Source: Spirodela intermedia (lineage: Eukaryota; Streptophyta; Magnoliopsida; Alismatales; Araceae). Taken from it: a DNA stretch of 64,000 nt. Where the stretch lies: the NCBI GenBank assembly GCA_902729315.2, contig LR746268.1:465001-529000 (forward strand). Reading direction: 5' to 3'. Of the stretch, positions 1-12,462 are shown piece after piece; within the stretch, counting starts at the first letter, position 1, and each line of letters opens with the position of its first letter. A model generated the notes under the pieces. The model saw nothing but the letters and a program-made list of their open reading frames with translations. It did not search any database and was not told the origin of the DNA. The position numbers and the translations under genes are program-made.

Positions 1-1550
1 TGAGTACCCTCGGCCGGCCGTCGGTCATCTCCGGCGCCATGGCTCCAGCAGACGAGAGCAAACGCCGATTGGTCTCCAAGAACGAAGGCCGATCTCATCT
101 TCTCTTCTCCTTTTCTCTTCTATGTCACCCTTCTTGTGCCTGCTTGGCCGGCGGGGGAACGGGGTATTTACAGGCCGTCGGCGGCGTGCCGGTCTAGAAG
201 AAGACAAAGGATGAGGTCAAGTCAAAGACGGATCACCTCCCGCTGACCGGTCGCCGCGTCCGTTACAGGATTCAATCTTCTTTTTTGGTAGGCCGACGTA
301 GCGTGGTGTGGGCCCCGGTCGGTCACGTTATCTTAGGAACAATGAATCTTGACTCTATCTCTCTGCCGTGTGCGCATCCGACTGGTGCATCGCGAAATGT
401 ACTGGATGATGTAACGGCCTCTCATATTTAGCAGCCGTGGAAGGTCTCAAACCGTACGAGTAACCGATAGCGCAAATAGGGTTTCCTATCTACTTTTTTA
501 AGTAAAACGGAACCCACATTGAGAACCGAAACGGGGAATCCTTCCGTGACCTCGTACGTCTGTTCATATCACTGCTTCTTAAGAAGACAAGTCCCCATGA
601 TGTAGGATCTGTCCAGATTCAGTGTATTCTAAACGTCCTATAACTTCCCTAATCTGGTCCACATTCAATGAATCATTATCGTTAGGATGTACGCGTCTCT
701 CTCTCTCCTGTCTCCGTGATTGATGGAACCAGAGTACCGTTGGGCCTCAACATTGTTAGATCTAGCCCGTTAACCCCCCCCCCCCATTTACTGCATTTTT
801 ACGTATATGTAGATATGATGTAAAATTTTAATATATTTTTAGTCAAGTAAGAAATGAAATATGCTATTTTTTTAATATTAACTGGGGAATTAGAAAATTG
901 TTATTTTCGTCTTCCATTATTAGCTCCTGACGGTAAAGATCTCACGTGGACTGCATTTTAGAGTATTTTGTATAAATAGATAAAAAATGCTAAGCAAAAC
1001 GATGGGAGAGAGAACTATTTATTTATTTATTTATTTATTTATTCTGATCGTCTGATGAAATTTCATTTTGTATTACAGACGGACAAGATCGCTTCAAAAA
1101 TAGGCCACCTAAATCGCTTCCGTGCGATTTAGATCTCACGGCCCAGAGTTCTCCGTTAAGGGAGGAGTCCATGGGATCCTTCTCACCGCCGTCCGATCTT
1201 CGCTGGAAATCACGCCCCTTGATGGAGATTTCGCACCGTCTGATGGGTATGCCCAATGCTGAACCCCCAGAACAGGTCTTCTTTGAGCCCTTTCCTCTCT
1301 CTCTCTCTCTCTCTCTCCTGCAACTACAACTCGTACAGCTTTGGTCTGGCGGACAAGCCGCCCACTACTACGAGCACTCTCTCTCGGCTTTTGCAGCTTT
1401 CCCCCTCCTCTCTCGCTCTTTCCTCCCGCTTCTCACCGGGGCGCATGGAGTGGAAGCTCTGAGCGGAAGACGGGCCGTCGCATCGTTTCCCCTGAGAAGG
1501 AGCTGCTGCCATCACGGGAGTCGGAGGGGGGAAAAGTTTTCTTCTTCCAG
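1..1550. other. Upstream region of BRX, no supported gene
   Basis: No recognisable coding gene. A 52-codon ORF on + at 39-197 and a minus-strand ORF of similar size look like chance in GC-rich DNA. A (TTTA)n run lies at about 1017-1044 and a (CT)n run at 1295-1317. The CT run is close upstream of the BRX start codon and probably falls in its 5' UTR or core promoter, where CT/GA tracts are common in plants. Confidence 0.5.
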
Positions 1551-3434
1551 ATGCTGACCTGCATTGCTTGTTCCAAGCAGATCGGCGGATCGCTTGAAGA
1601 CTACTCGGAGGACGATGATCTCGCCGGAGGACCGAGCACGCGGCAGGCCATTAAAGCCCTAACCTCCCAGGTATGATGCCGCCGGCCGTTTTTGTTTATC
1701 TTAGGGTTCTTCCTGGTGTGATTGCGCTCTGTGGTGGTCTCCAGATCAAGGACATGGCGGTGAAGGCCACCGGAGCCTACCGCCACTGTAGGCCCTGCGC
1801 GGGAGACGGCCGCCACACGAGCTATGCCGAATCGGAAGCGGCGTCGGAATCGGAGAGGTGGAACGGTTCCTGCCGGCGGACGGTGCTGGGAAGGGAGGTA
1901 GAGGAGCGGCTGAGAGCTATCTCCGGCGCCGACGTCACGCCGTCGATGAGCGGCCGGATGGAGGATTTGGCAATGGAGATGGAGGAGTACAGGGAGTGGG
2001 TGGCGCAGGTGGAGCCCGGCGTCCTTATCACCTTGTTCTCCCTCCCCTATGGAAAGAACGACCTCAGAAGGATCCGCTTCAGGTAGCTTCTTCACCTCCA
2101 TTTATCCTCTTCCTTCTTCTTCTTCTTCGCCGGCGAGCCGTGATCACCGGCGCCGGAGAAGAAGACTGAATCGAAAGGTGGGCTAAATTCACACTAGTGG
2201 TGCCTTTTTTATGAACAGTAGTTAACAGTGGGTTTTCTTGCAATTTGTCGAGCATGAGGTAGTTTTCATGTACGGGGATTCCTTGCCGGGAACTTTGGCT
2301 TTACCTGCCGCGGAGCAAAAGATTTCTCGGGAAACGAGAAAGCTCGTTCTGACCCCCCTCCCGTCGTCCCCTTCATCGCCGGCGACCTTCTCGCCGGCGT
2401 GGATCTATCCTTCCCTTGCTCGGCCACGCGTCTTCTGAAGATGTTAATTATCGTAGAATTGTTTCAATCCCCGGTCCGGTTCCCCTCATTGAACTCGCCG
2501 TGGATCCTTCACCAGCGGGGATGCCCTCGCGAGGAATTGAATGGCATCAGTCGAGCGTTGCTGTGATTTTCGTGGCTCAGATTCGATCAGATGCCTCCTT
2601 CCGATCCCTGTTTTGGAGTGTCAACGCTGTTCGGTTTGCTAGCTGTGCCGTGAATTCGTTCTTACCTGGTGTGATCTATCTCTTCTTGTTCTCCCCTGCA
2701 GCCGGGAGATGTTCAACAGGAGACAGGCGCAGCGGTGGTGGGCGGAGAACTGCGACAAGGTCATGGAACTCTACAACGTCCATCGTCTCCACCGCCGGGG
2801 ACTCCCCACCCCTCCCCGTTCCGAAGACGAGGTGAGGTCTCCCATCATCTTCTCCCATTTTTATCGTTCTTATCTTTCATTGATTCTCTCCGCCTCGGTG
2901 TTCAGAGCTCGCTGGCTGAATCAGCGGAGGACAGCCCGGTGACTCCCCCGCTGTTCGAGGGACGCCTTCCTCGGAACCTCCACAAGTTCTCCGGAGCGGG
3001 CGGCGGAGCGGGGAGCTACTCCTCGCCGGACTCCCTCGACCACCACCCCACATACCGCCGCGCCAACGGCTCTGGTAGGCTCGCCGGCACCCCGAAGCTG
3101 CCGGAGCTTAGCGCCGCCGCGGCGGAGGCTTCCTCTGTCGGCCACTCGGCGAGGACGAGCGGCTCCGCAGAGGATGACCAAGAGAGGGAGTGGGTGGAGC
3201 AGGACGAGCCCGGTGTCTACATCACCATCAGGGCCCTTGCCGGCGGCGGCCGGGCGCTCCGGCGAGTCCGCTTCAGGTCAGTAACTCTCCGCTCCATCAT
3301 CATTCCTCCCCCACAGCCATGGTTTCCTTTCCTTCTCAGGCAAGTTTTCCCGCAGCCGTGACAGGTTCGGTGAGATGCATGCGAAACTGTGGTGGGAAGA
3401 GAACCGGGCCAGAGTACACCAGCAGTACCTCTGA
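1551..3434 (+). CDS. BRX: BREVIS RADIX family protein, 345 aa, five exons
   Basis: Coding exons are 1551-1670, 1745-2082, 2702-2831, 2906-3276 and 3356-3434; all introns are GT-AG and the phases join without a break. The protein begins MLTCIACSKQ, the conserved BRX N-terminus, followed by a KALTSQIKDMA segment. Two BRX domains follow, at about residues 121-178 (REWVAQVEPGV...RIRFSREMF...QRWWAEN) and 289-345 (REWVEQDEPGVYITIR...VRFSRDRF...WWEENRARVHQQYL). Arabidopsis BRX is about 344 aa, so the gene looks complete. Known members are plant-specific, act at the plasma membrane and in the nucleus, and link auxin and brassinosteroid signalling to root and protophloem growth. The linker between the domains is rich in Gly, Ala and Ser and differs from Arabidopsis. 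A specific paralogue number cannot be assigned from the sequence alone. Confidence 0.95.
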
Positions 3435-3618
3435 ACGGCGGAGGGACCACCGGCGCCGGAGAAGGCGACCGTCGCCGGCGTGGCTGCTGCGGCTTGGGTA
3501 TGTAACCGTAAATTTTAATTATTTTTATTAACAAGAGAGAGAAAGTTCCTTGCTTTATATTTTAGGCCAAATGGGCCTATGGGCGGGCTTTCGGTCTAGC
3601 TAGACCCACCAACAGTGG

Positions 3619-3646
3619 CACGTGTGTGCATGGCGAGAGTCACGTG
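3619..3646. promoter_or_regulatory. Pair of CACGTG G-box palindromes
   Basis: Two perfect CACGTG hexamers lie at 3619-3624 and 3641-3646, 22 bp apart (about two helical turns), about 190 bp downstream of the BRX stop codon. G-boxes bind bHLH and bZIP factors. No certain gene starts just to the right, so the target is unknown. Confidence 0.4.
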
Positions 3647-3789
3647 CTCTACGATCACCGTCTGAAAGCCAAATCCCTGAAACCTAGAACAGAGGAGGAA
3701 GGGAGATATGGCTGCCACCTCTCTGGATTCCTATAGCTAACCTCCGAGATTCCTCTCATTGGTGGTGAAAGAGTGAGGAGACGGCGGCG

Positions 3790-3951
3790 ATGTCGCCGGC
3801 CGTATCGGAGCTTGGTGGAGCTCCGCCGCCGCCGCCGGTGGTTGTCGGGCCGGCTCCGGCGAAGTCGGTTGCGGGGGGGAAGCGGCGGCAAGCGTTGAAG
3901 CATCGGGGGCAGTGGCGGCGCCGGCGATATGTGGACTACGAATGGCGGTGA
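3790..3951 (+). other. Unrecognised GC-rich ORF, possible first exon
   Basis: A 53-codon reading frame starts at an ATG and is rich in Pro, Ala and Arg, ending in RRRRYVDYEWR. A good donor-like sequence (GCG|GTGAGAGG) lies at its end, so it could be a first exon. I found no convincing following exon before the (GA)n run at 4092-4131. No family is recognised; this may equally be non-coding. Confidence 0.15.
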
Positions 3952-4088
3952 GAGGAGACGGCGCCACCAGTCTATCACTCGGCCATAGATATGACATCGC
4001 GAGAAACAGACGGAACCCCAGGGATCGGTCCATCTCCTCTGCCGTAAGTCTCATGCTATTCCTCCTTTACGCTCATATATACTCTTCG

Positions 4089-4134
<46 letters not shown>

Positions 4135-4851
4135 ACTGTTACTGCTACGGCGGCGAATTACTCCGGCGAGTCTACCTCCGACCGCGGCGGAGTGAAGTTG
4201 GTGGGCGGTGGCGGGCGGCAAATTGCTGCTTCGGGTTAGGGACGGTGGGCAGAGGGGATTAACGGGCCGGAGTGGCGACATTTAACCGGCGTCTATAGCT
4301 GGTGAAGAGCTATCGACCGGGCGGTCGTCTTACTCGCCGGCCTTGATCTTTTGTTGGACCCTCTTGGGTTCATAATTTCCGCGGTTTGTGGGTTTCTCAT
4401 CGGTAATCAACGCCCGGAAGGGATTTTCCCCACCCGGAGAAAATGAATTTATAATATTATTTCTTATATTTAGAGAGAGAGAAAGAGAGATTAGGCCAAG
4501 GGGTCAGACAGTCTCTGGGGCCAGACTATCCCGACCGGAAGTGAATTGGGCTAGGTCGGGTACAGCAACCTATCGTCGGCCCATTAGCACCTCCTTCTGA
4601 AAATTATTTACGACTCTTTCTCTCTCTAGGCCGGTGGAGTCACGTGTGAAAGGTCATTTTAGACCCGGACTTCGGCCTCTCTATCTCTCCTTTCATGAGC
4701 ATGCAGAAGCTGCCAAAAAGGCAGTGCGCCAATGGGGCCCGCCAGACGTTCGGAAGAATGCCGACATGAGAAAAGAAGATTACTTTCTTCTTGGAAAATT
4801 CTCAGTCGGCCTTCTCAGCCCGCTACCTGGTGATATCATATTTACAGATGC

Positions 4852-4893
<42 letters not shown>

Positions 4894-4909
4894 TCAGACC
4901 AGGCAATTC
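3952..4909. repeat. Intergenic DNA with two (GA)n tracts
   Basis: (GA)n at about 4092-4131 and again at 4855-4888, the second ending about 20 bp from the stop codon of the carrier gene on the minus strand, so it probably lies in that gene's 3' UTR. A 73-codon + strand ORF at 4634-4855 resembles nothing I know. Confidence 0.6.
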
Positions 4910-5983
4910 TCAGTGGGTACTAGGAGACTTGGCGGAGAGGCGCTTAACGAGCTCGTAGGTGGTGATCATGGTGATGGCGGACATGGACATGGACGCCCAC
5001 CGGGGGCCGAGCCCTCTGTAGCACGCAGCCCACCCGCCTTCCCGGAGCAGCGCTTCCACCGTCCTGGCCACCGTCACCGGCGCAACCTTCCCACCGCCGC
5101 CCTCCGCCGCCGAGCCGAGCACCTGCATCCTCGTCTTGATGGTGTCCAGCGGCATGGTGGCCACGGCCGCCGCTCCCCCCGCCACCGCCGCGCTCGCCGC
5201 CTGCACCGCCGTCACCCATCTCTCGCCGCCCCCACCGATTCCTCCCCAGATGATCCTCTGCGACAAGGAGTAGGAAGCCCACCAGACGGCGTTCGACGGC
5301 GCATAGGTCAAAATGGAGACCCCGAATCCTCTGTAGAGCCCTCTCATCCCCTCCGCCATGAGGATCTTCCTGGTAGCGTCGATCCCTCCATGATAAGAAG
5401 CTCCTATTCCTCCTGCGCTCTGCGCCATCAGCCGCTGGCTCACGACGTCGATGGGGGTCCAGACGACCTGCGCGGCGGTGGCGGCGCTGAGCCCCGCGGC
5501 GGCGTTGGCGACGGTGGCGGCGGCGGAGTCGGAGACCCCGAGGCGAGCGGCGGCGCCGCCGACGCCGCTCTTGGTGACCTCCAGCGCCGCCATGTAGACC
5601 GCCCTGGCGGGGATGGTCCCGGTGAGTGAGGTGGCGAGGCCGCGGTAGAAGGCCAGGGGACCTTCCTGCTGGAGGATGGAGGATGCCGCCCGGAGACAGG
5701 AGACGGCGGAGCGAGATATCTGGAGGCGTGTCTTGAGCACAACGATGGGGTGCAGCGCCGCCGACACGCCGGAGAAGAAGGCCGCCCCGAGGAGAAAAAA
5801 CCTGGACTTGTCCAGCATCTCCCAGTCGATCTCCGCTGGCATCTGGTCCTCCGCCGCCGCTGCCAGCGGCTCCGCCGATGATCTCCTCATCTCCTCCTCC
5901 TGAAACTCCATAGCCGCCTCCGATAACGCACAGCCAAAACCGTCCTCCCTCCAAATCGAGAGAGATTCTTGCTGATCGATCAC
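4910..5983 (-). CDS. Mitochondrial carrier, SLC25A44-like, intronless
   Basis: A 357-codon frame without introns. Three carrier repeats are visible, with signature lines HPIVVLKTRLQI (atypical: V where most carriers have D/E), TPIDVVSQRLMAQ and MPLDTIKTRMQVL. PAEIDWEMLDKSRFF near the N-terminus, GTIPARAVYMAALEVTKS and the tail SMSMSAITMITTYELVKRLS match the plant group that includes Arabidopsis At1g72820 and At5g26200. Members are inner mitochondrial membrane transporters with six membrane helices; human SLC25A44 carries branched-chain amino acids, but the plant substrate is not settled. A second Met at codon 25 (position 5911) is a plausible alternative start, because family members usually have a shorter N-terminus. 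The next gene on the same strand, Alfin-like, ends about 2.1 kb upstream. Confidence 0.93.
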   Translation of the reverse strand: MIDQQESLSIWREDGFGCALSEAAMEFQEEEMRRSSAEPLAAAAEDQMPAEIDWEMLDKSRFFLLGAAFFSGVSAALHPIVVLKTRLQISRSAVSCLRAASSILQQEGPLAFYRGLATSLTGTIPARAVYMAALEVTKSGVGGAAARLGVSDSAAATVANAAAGLSAATAAQVVWTPIDVVSQRLMAQSAGGIGASYHGGIDATRKILMAEGMRGLYRGFGVSILTYAPSNAVWWASYSLSQRIIWGGIGGGGERWVTAVQAASAAVAGGAAAVATMPLDTIKTRMQVLGSAAEGGGGKVAPVTVARTVEALLREGGWAACYRGLGPRWASMSMSAITMITTYELVKRLSAKSPSTH

Positions 5984-7121
5984 GAGGGGGGGAAGAATCC
6001 CCGGCGATCTATAAATCGACGAGCTCCACCGCCAGTGAGACCGGCATCTGGGTCTGCCTCTTCAGGTTCCCCGCCGACGAAAATCCATGGTTTTCTACGA
6101 CGCCGGTGGGCGAGAGTGGAGTGGCCGGGGATGTGAGCAGTAGAGTGGATGGAGGTAAATATCACAGGCGGGCCGCCAGAGAGAGAGAGAGAGAGAGAGT
6201 GACGACGGCCTCCGCCCTACGACAAAATGGTGTCAGTTTTGTGATAAAACCCAACTATTATTTTTTATATTTAAATTGATTATTATTTATTTATATTTGT
6301 CTTAGAATCTATGTCCAAGAGTAATCAATCAAATTGTTAACTTCTAAGATGATTTAATCTGCCATAAAAAAATCGAAGGAATTCCTTACTAGGAAATATT
6401 GTTTTTTATTGCATAAATGAATTTAATTATTTATTTATATAATTTAGTGTCGGTTTCCTCTATATTCTCTTCGTCATTTTGGGTTAAAAAATAATGATCA
6501 AGTGGATATTTTCCCACATAAATATCGTATTTGATAAACAATCCTCCTAACAATTTTATTTTGGGCAGATCTATCTTTGGGATACGAAAGAAATTTTCAC
6601 TACCTTTCGGGTATTATGAAACACGAAAAAAACCAAGTTATTCATAGGGATTCTCTTGAATAAAAATGTAATATTATTTTATTATAGGGTAAATTAGAAA
6701 GTATGGAGAAACGAAATTACTAGGTCTGAGGTATTAACGACAAAATAGTCAAACGAAGACTTTCTGAGGTACGTTTGGCAGGTGGTAAGGATATTAATAC
6801 AAAAATATTTGTTACGGGGATAAGAATAGGAATTGCGGTTCATATAACAATAGGCAGCCGAGTCAGATGGGCCCACCTTCTGAGCCCCGCCAAGACACGT
6901 CGTCTCCCCGCCCCGCTCATGGCGGCGCGTTGATGACGCAAGCACTCGTCCTGCTCGAGCCCACCGAATGGCAACGGATAAGTCGCGGGGTCCACATATT
7001 CCCTTGGGCCCACAGAGCGTTTAAGCCAACAATGGCATACACGTAAATAGATTCATCGCGAGGATAATATTTTAGCGGCAACTTTTAAGAGCTTTCATAT
7101 AAATAAATAAATACGAATATG

Positions 7122-7145
<24 letters not shown>
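5984..7145. other. Carrier promoter and AT-rich spacer
   Basis: Holds a (GA)n tract at 6178-6199, probably in the 5' UTR or promoter of the carrier gene, then about 700 bp of AT-rich sequence with no ORF of interest, and an (AT)n run at 7121-7146. Nothing else recognised. Confidence 0.5.
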
Positions 7146-7146
<1 letters not shown>

Positions 7147-7152
<6 letters not shown>

Positions 7153-7980
7153 AGTTCTGGGCCTGGACAGAAAGCCCGAAAAATTCCGTATAGGCCCGGC
7201 TTGGCCCTACCATCCGAGTAGGAACCGAGACTGGAATTAAGCCCGTCTTCTGCGAAGCCCAGGCCCATATAAACAGCCCATAACCGGGCCCAGAGGTCGG
7301 TCTCCCGGTCCATCGTCTTACGGCCAAATTGACTAGGGCACTAACCCCTGCATGGGAGAGGACAGGATAGCGGGCTGCCCCGGGCTTCCTGCCCATTACC
7401 AGAAACAATAAGTAGCCCAATAATATCTATAATACCTATAAACCGTCTTCTAGGAGGCTCAGGCCCATACACAAAAGGCCGATATCCTAGCACAATAGCC
7501 CGCATTAGGGAGAGGACAGGATAGCGGGCTTCCCGGCCTTCCAGACCCATTACAAGAAACAGAATGTAGGCCAATAATCTGTATATATAACACAACCTAA
7601 AAACGTCTTATAGGAGACCCGGGCCCATAGGAAAAGCCCATCATCAGGCCCAATGGCAGACATACTGGCCCATTTTTCATAGCTGCCTGGCCCATCAGCC
7701 ACCGAGCAGGCTGGCTCATTAACCCGCGAGGGGGCGGGGTATAGTATCACGGGCTGCCCGGCCTTCCTGGCCCAGTAATGTATATAACAGCGCCCAAAAC
7801 GGGGGCCGAGTAGGAACTGAAACTGGAATCAATCCCCTCTTCTAGGATGCCCGGCCCAGATAAAAAGCCCATAACCAGATGCCCAAATGCGGAGCTGACC
7901 GGCCCATTTTCGCCTAAGGGGGGATGAAAAGAGAGTGGGCTACCCCGGGCTTCGAGGCCCATTACCAGAAAATGGGCCTT
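7147..7980. repeat. Degenerate tandem repeat rich in GCCCA/TGGGC
   Basis: About four diverged units of 150-230 bp. Each holds a block like TTCTAGGAGGCTCAGGCCCA (near 7240, 7447, 7607, 7836) and a block like AGGATAGCGGGCTGCCC followed by CCTGCCCATTACCAGAAA (near 7362, 7517, 7740, 7935). The array is full of GGCCCA/GCCCA words, the core of the site II (TCP-bound) element of plant promoters. It lies between the 3' end of the Alfin-like gene and the distal promoter of the carrier gene. Confidence 0.75.
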
Positions 7981-8113
7981 GGGGGTAGTAAAACCAGGAT
8001 GCTCGTCGATACTATCTTACCAACAACAATGGAGTGTCGTCGTCCCTCTGACGGCCGATGGCAGCGTAGGAAGGGAGGAAGAAGAAGAAGAAGGGAGTTA
8101 GGGTTAATGAATC

Positions 8114-11100
8114 TTAGGAAGGGCGGACTCGCTTGGAGCTGGTGCACGTGGGGCACTTGTACTGCTTGATGTGCTCCGCCTTGGCGGGGGTGATCTTGAC
8201 GCACTTGCCGTGGAACCACCGCTCGCAGACGTCGCAGCAGATCCAGAACTCGTCGGAGGCGTAGTTCTCGCCGCACGCGCCGCAGAGAGTCTCCCCGTGC
8301 TCCTCGTCATCGTCGTCGTCTTCCTCCCCCGCCGCCGCCTCGTCGTCGTCCATCTCGTCCTTCTTCCTAGGGTTCCCCGGCTTCGGGTACCTGGTCGGAT
8401 GCTCCTGGCCCTGCGGTGAGGGGTCAAGGATTTTGTACATCATTCAACCGTCTCGATTCGTTCCCATTGATGGTGAAGAACTGGTACGACTTCTGCGCTC
8501 AACGGGCTCACATAGAGATCCGTAAAAGGCCAAGGCCAAAGGGTTTACCGGTTTAGAGTTTGACTTGGGCCTGCTGCCGCCGCCGCCGCCGCTGCTCTTG
8601 CCGGAAGTTCTGACCTGCTTCTTCTCGGTGACGACCTCAAAAATGGTGGGGAGATCATTTATGATCGTGAATAAACGTTTCCTGCATCGCCAGATGAGAA
8701 TCGGATGAATGGAACAACCCAAATGAGAAAATAAAATAAAAATAAAGAATAAGTTAAAAAATGTAATTATTTTTAGGAAATGTGGCAACCCTCTTGGGTC
8801 CCCATCGTTATCAGATCGTACAGCGAGATGGTCACCTGTTCAGAACCTGATACCAGAGAATTCATTTCATAATGCACTAGATCTAATAAGATTGTTCTAT
8901 CCTTCATAATGGGGGACTCAGCTAACTGTCTAGAGTTCGATGTCTTACTACTGATAAACTCAGTAAGCTATCTTGTGGTCACTCTCTACCAGTGTCTCGC
9001 GTTCTTCATAATTAGTAACAAAACTAGTAGTCGCATTCTGAGGAATTCTACAGTTCACACAGCTCATTTCCTGAATCGTACATTCTTTTTTTTCGGAAGA
9101 TTAACCATCCTTCTTTTGTCACACACCTGATTGGATCGGATTTCCTCTATGGATATAAACATGGCTCCGGCCATCCACTGCTAATATAACACACAGGGAT
9201 GCCCACCCTGGAAATGGAGGAGTTTGAAAGAGACTGGAAACCAAAAAGGAAACAGGAAAAATATAAATAAATAAATAAAAATAAAATCTGCAACCAAGAT
9301 TTCCTCAAAGAAAAAAAGGCGAAATAAGTTATTTTAATCTCCCGATCTTCATCCACCACCCTCCTCACAGAGATATGACAGGAAGAAAACCTTGCATACC
9401 GCTCATGAGCACTCCCATACTTTTGCTGTGCATCCAAATGTTGGCACTGGGAATATTAAAATCGAAAAATGCAAATCACCTGTGCACAATTTCTGATTCC
9501 TGACGTGTAGGGTAAAGCAAGAAAGGCTTTCATTGAGAAGCAAGGAAAATGCATATGAGACCCGAGAAAAATGAGACATGCACAAAGGAGGATGGCAACT
9601 GGTAATCTATATGTGATTCCAGAGAAAAAAACCTGAAGTTTGAAAAAAGGACGTGGGAGACATTCCAGTCAAAGAATTATATCGAATTACACTGGAAATC
9701 AAGAAACACAACCAGACCATCTAGTCAAATTTCTGAAGGGCAGTGGAAGAGCTGAGATGAAGACAAAATGAGAGATACATGAAAAGATCATCAAGCGGTA
9801 CATCATATTTAACAAGAAAATAAACTTTCACTGATACATGGAATTTTCACAGGAACAGGTGACGGGCAAATGATTCAACGGTGTTACAACAGTCCCGAAA
9901 AAAAATGAGAAGCTTCCATCGATAAGAGCATGGATTCTCCTTTAATGAGAAGTGACCCACCATTTTGTTAAAACCCTATTTTCAAGGATCAGGGTTGTAG
10001 AGTAATGAGTATCTCCCCAATTGATAGGTCATCGTTCCAATTTAATCGGGTTCAGGGTAATCACTTTGGCCCTAAACCTTTAGGATAACCACAATCACTG
10101 TACTATCCTAGAGCAACTAGAAAAAACCAATAACAAACTGAGACCTATTAATTAATAACTTTATATCGCAAAGCACAAAAGGGCTATCTAAATCATTATT
10201 AGTGAATATAATTAAAATAATGGTTTATTTAAGTGGGGATTTCAAAGAAACTCCTATGTTCAACCTAGGACACAACCCACAATTAAGTTTTAAGCTATAA
10301 AGGGAAAATCACAATAAAATTTAGCAACCATTCCTGCAAATGACTAACTGATGAACCAGCAATAAGCGCTACACATTGGTTCCATTCTCATAGAGGAATT
10401 TTGACCAAAACGTCTGTAACTAAAATGTAAAACAAATCAAAATGAAGAAAAAAAGATTTGTAAATTTAGTTGAACCATATGAAGAAGCACCGCCACGTGA
10501 GGCACAATTCAATCATAGAAATTTACATTGATTCCTTAAAGCTAGAAATGAAAGCTCAAGATCTACCAATTTAAAGAGCTGGAGGCTGGGAATGGATTAC
10601 CTTTCGTTTCTGTCAAACCCGAATCTAGCACCGAAATAAAATGCTACAGCTAACAACCAAGCATCACTATGGACAGCAACCAGCGATATCCAGTCTTTTT
10701 CTTGCATCCCATCCCTTGCAAAGTTGATGCCCAATGCAGGTTCAGGAAACTCTGGTGGTACCTCTTCTGCCGGCAAATTGACTTCCCACTGTTCATTAGG
10801 AAATCCATAAAGACACAAATTCTCCTTCTCTGCAAGAAAATTATCACTCAGGATCTCAAGGCTCAAAGTTATATCTGCACAAGTTCTTTCAAAATAGCAT
10901 TCCCATAGTTTTCCTCCGTTCTGAAGAAAGGCAAATTTCAATAAAGATATGAACTATTTAACCCATCTTACGGATATGAAACCACAATCCTATACAACTT
11001 TCTAACTTTTATTAATGACCAGAAGTTGCAACTTCACGGACTTCATTGCGAATTCATATGATTCATGAGAACACTAGAACCCTAACACAAGAACTGAAAA

Positions 11101-11656
11101 TGATTCATAATATGAAGGAAATTAAAACTATTAGAATGCATTAGACCCATGAATCCATGAAGTTTTGTATTCCAAAGAACTAGTAACAGAAAGGAATTCA
11201 AGAAAATAAAGTACTCCACCTACTGGAAAAGAAGAAGGTCCCACGACCTGACCTCCTAAAGAAAAAATAACGAACCTAACAAAAGCCTAGAATACATGCA
11301 TGCAGGCAAAGGGATTGAAAAAAACAATAATAAGAATTTAAAACGGCAAAGAAAGCGGCTCGAGGAGACCCTAACCGGGGTCGCACTGCTGGTAAAAGTC
11401 TTCCACATCTGCAACAGCGCAAAAGAGAGAAAACGATAATAAGGCTCCGGCCACTGACCTAAAGAGCGTTAAACGAGGAAGGTAAAGGGAAGCAAACTGA
11501 GAAGAAGGAAACCGAGGAGAAGGTAGCGGAATGCGGTGAGCAAAGGTGAGCGACCAAACCTGCGGTAAGGGCCTTTATTATGCCGGCCCTCCGCCCCTTG
11601 AAGTCCCGGAAGACCTGTTCCACGCTCCTCGCGTTATACGGCGCCGATCCATCCAT
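8114..11656 (-). CDS. AL: Alfin1-like PHD-finger protein, 262 aa, five exons
   Basis: Coding exons on the minus strand, in order: 11656-11560, 11408-11376, 10829-10601, 8681-8549 and 8410-8114. Phases fit and all introns are GT-AG. The Alfin N-terminal domain (about residues 10-140) reads [62 protein letters not shown] and [11 protein letters not shown]. An acidic linker ([12 protein letters not shown]) precedes a C4HC3 PHD finger at about residues 207-253 ([19 protein letters not shown] ... CPTC). Plant AL proteins are nuclear readers of H3K4me3 and bind GNGGTG/GTGGNG DNA, with roles in stress and seed genes. Length is usual for the family. Intron 3 is 1.9 kb and AT-rich. A (GA)n tract at 11751-11797 lies about 95 bp upstream of the ATG, probably in the 5' UTR. 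Confidence 0.96.
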
Positions 11657-11747
11657 GGCGTAGCGGCCCCTCTCCTGTTTCTCTCCCCCACCCGTCGCCA
11701 CCCCTACAATCGTAGCAACAAAGCCCCTGCTCAAGCAGACAAGACAC

Positions 11748-11801
<54 letters not shown>

Positions 11802-12173
11802 GGTCTGGAGCGGAAATCGGAGACTCTGGCGGGGGAAAATGGAGATATCCTTTTCACAGCGAGCGAGAGAGAGACAGAGACAGAGAGTGGCAGTTTCGCC
11901 TTAAAATAGTAAGTGAAGGTTTCTGGGGGGAGAGAGAGAGAGAGAGAGAGATTAAGTGGACCTGAGCTGGGAATATCTATTAGATTGAAGAGATTCATTA
12001 GACGTCCGACGGCCATGGTCCGCTCTTTGTTGTCCAGTCGGGCCCGACCGTCCTCACCCGGCCCACTCGGTTCAATTAAAACCCATAAACGGGCTCGAGC
12101 CTGTATACATAACCAACCAGAAGTAGGCCCGAGCCCGCGGCCCGGCCAGGTCGGACACTAGAAGCCGAACGTA

Positions 12174-12208
<35 letters not shown>

Positions 12209-12462
12209 CCGACAGCGCCAGAAGGTCAACGGCTGGGACGGAGCGGCGTGAATCGAGCACTTCTTTCACTGGAAAGACTACCTTTTACAGTAAAATCACG
12301 TTAGCATGGATCGGAGTACCAAAATAACACAAATTCACCGGCATATGAGAAGATCTCCAGATGAATTAATTCCTCCAAGAAATCCGCTCAGAGTCCTATC
12401 GCTCATGAACCTGATAAATGAGGAAAATACCAAGTAAAAATAAATATTAATAAAAATAATAA
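11657..12462. promoter_or_regulatory. Alfin-like promoter and 5' UTR with GA/CT tracts
   Basis: (GA)n at 11751-11797 and 11931-11951 and (CT)n at 12175-12207 flank the presumed start of the Alfin-like transcript. Several GGCCCA/GGGCC words lie at 12040-12150. Such GA/CT tracts are binding sites for BBR/BPC proteins in plants. No further gene is seen before the hydrolase 3' end at 12463. Confidence 0.45.

Noticed and set aside
4913-5954. Long Arg/Gly/His-rich frames on both strands of the carrier region
   Set aside because: They are shadows of the GC-rich carrier gene in other frames; only the frame with three carrier repeats is real.
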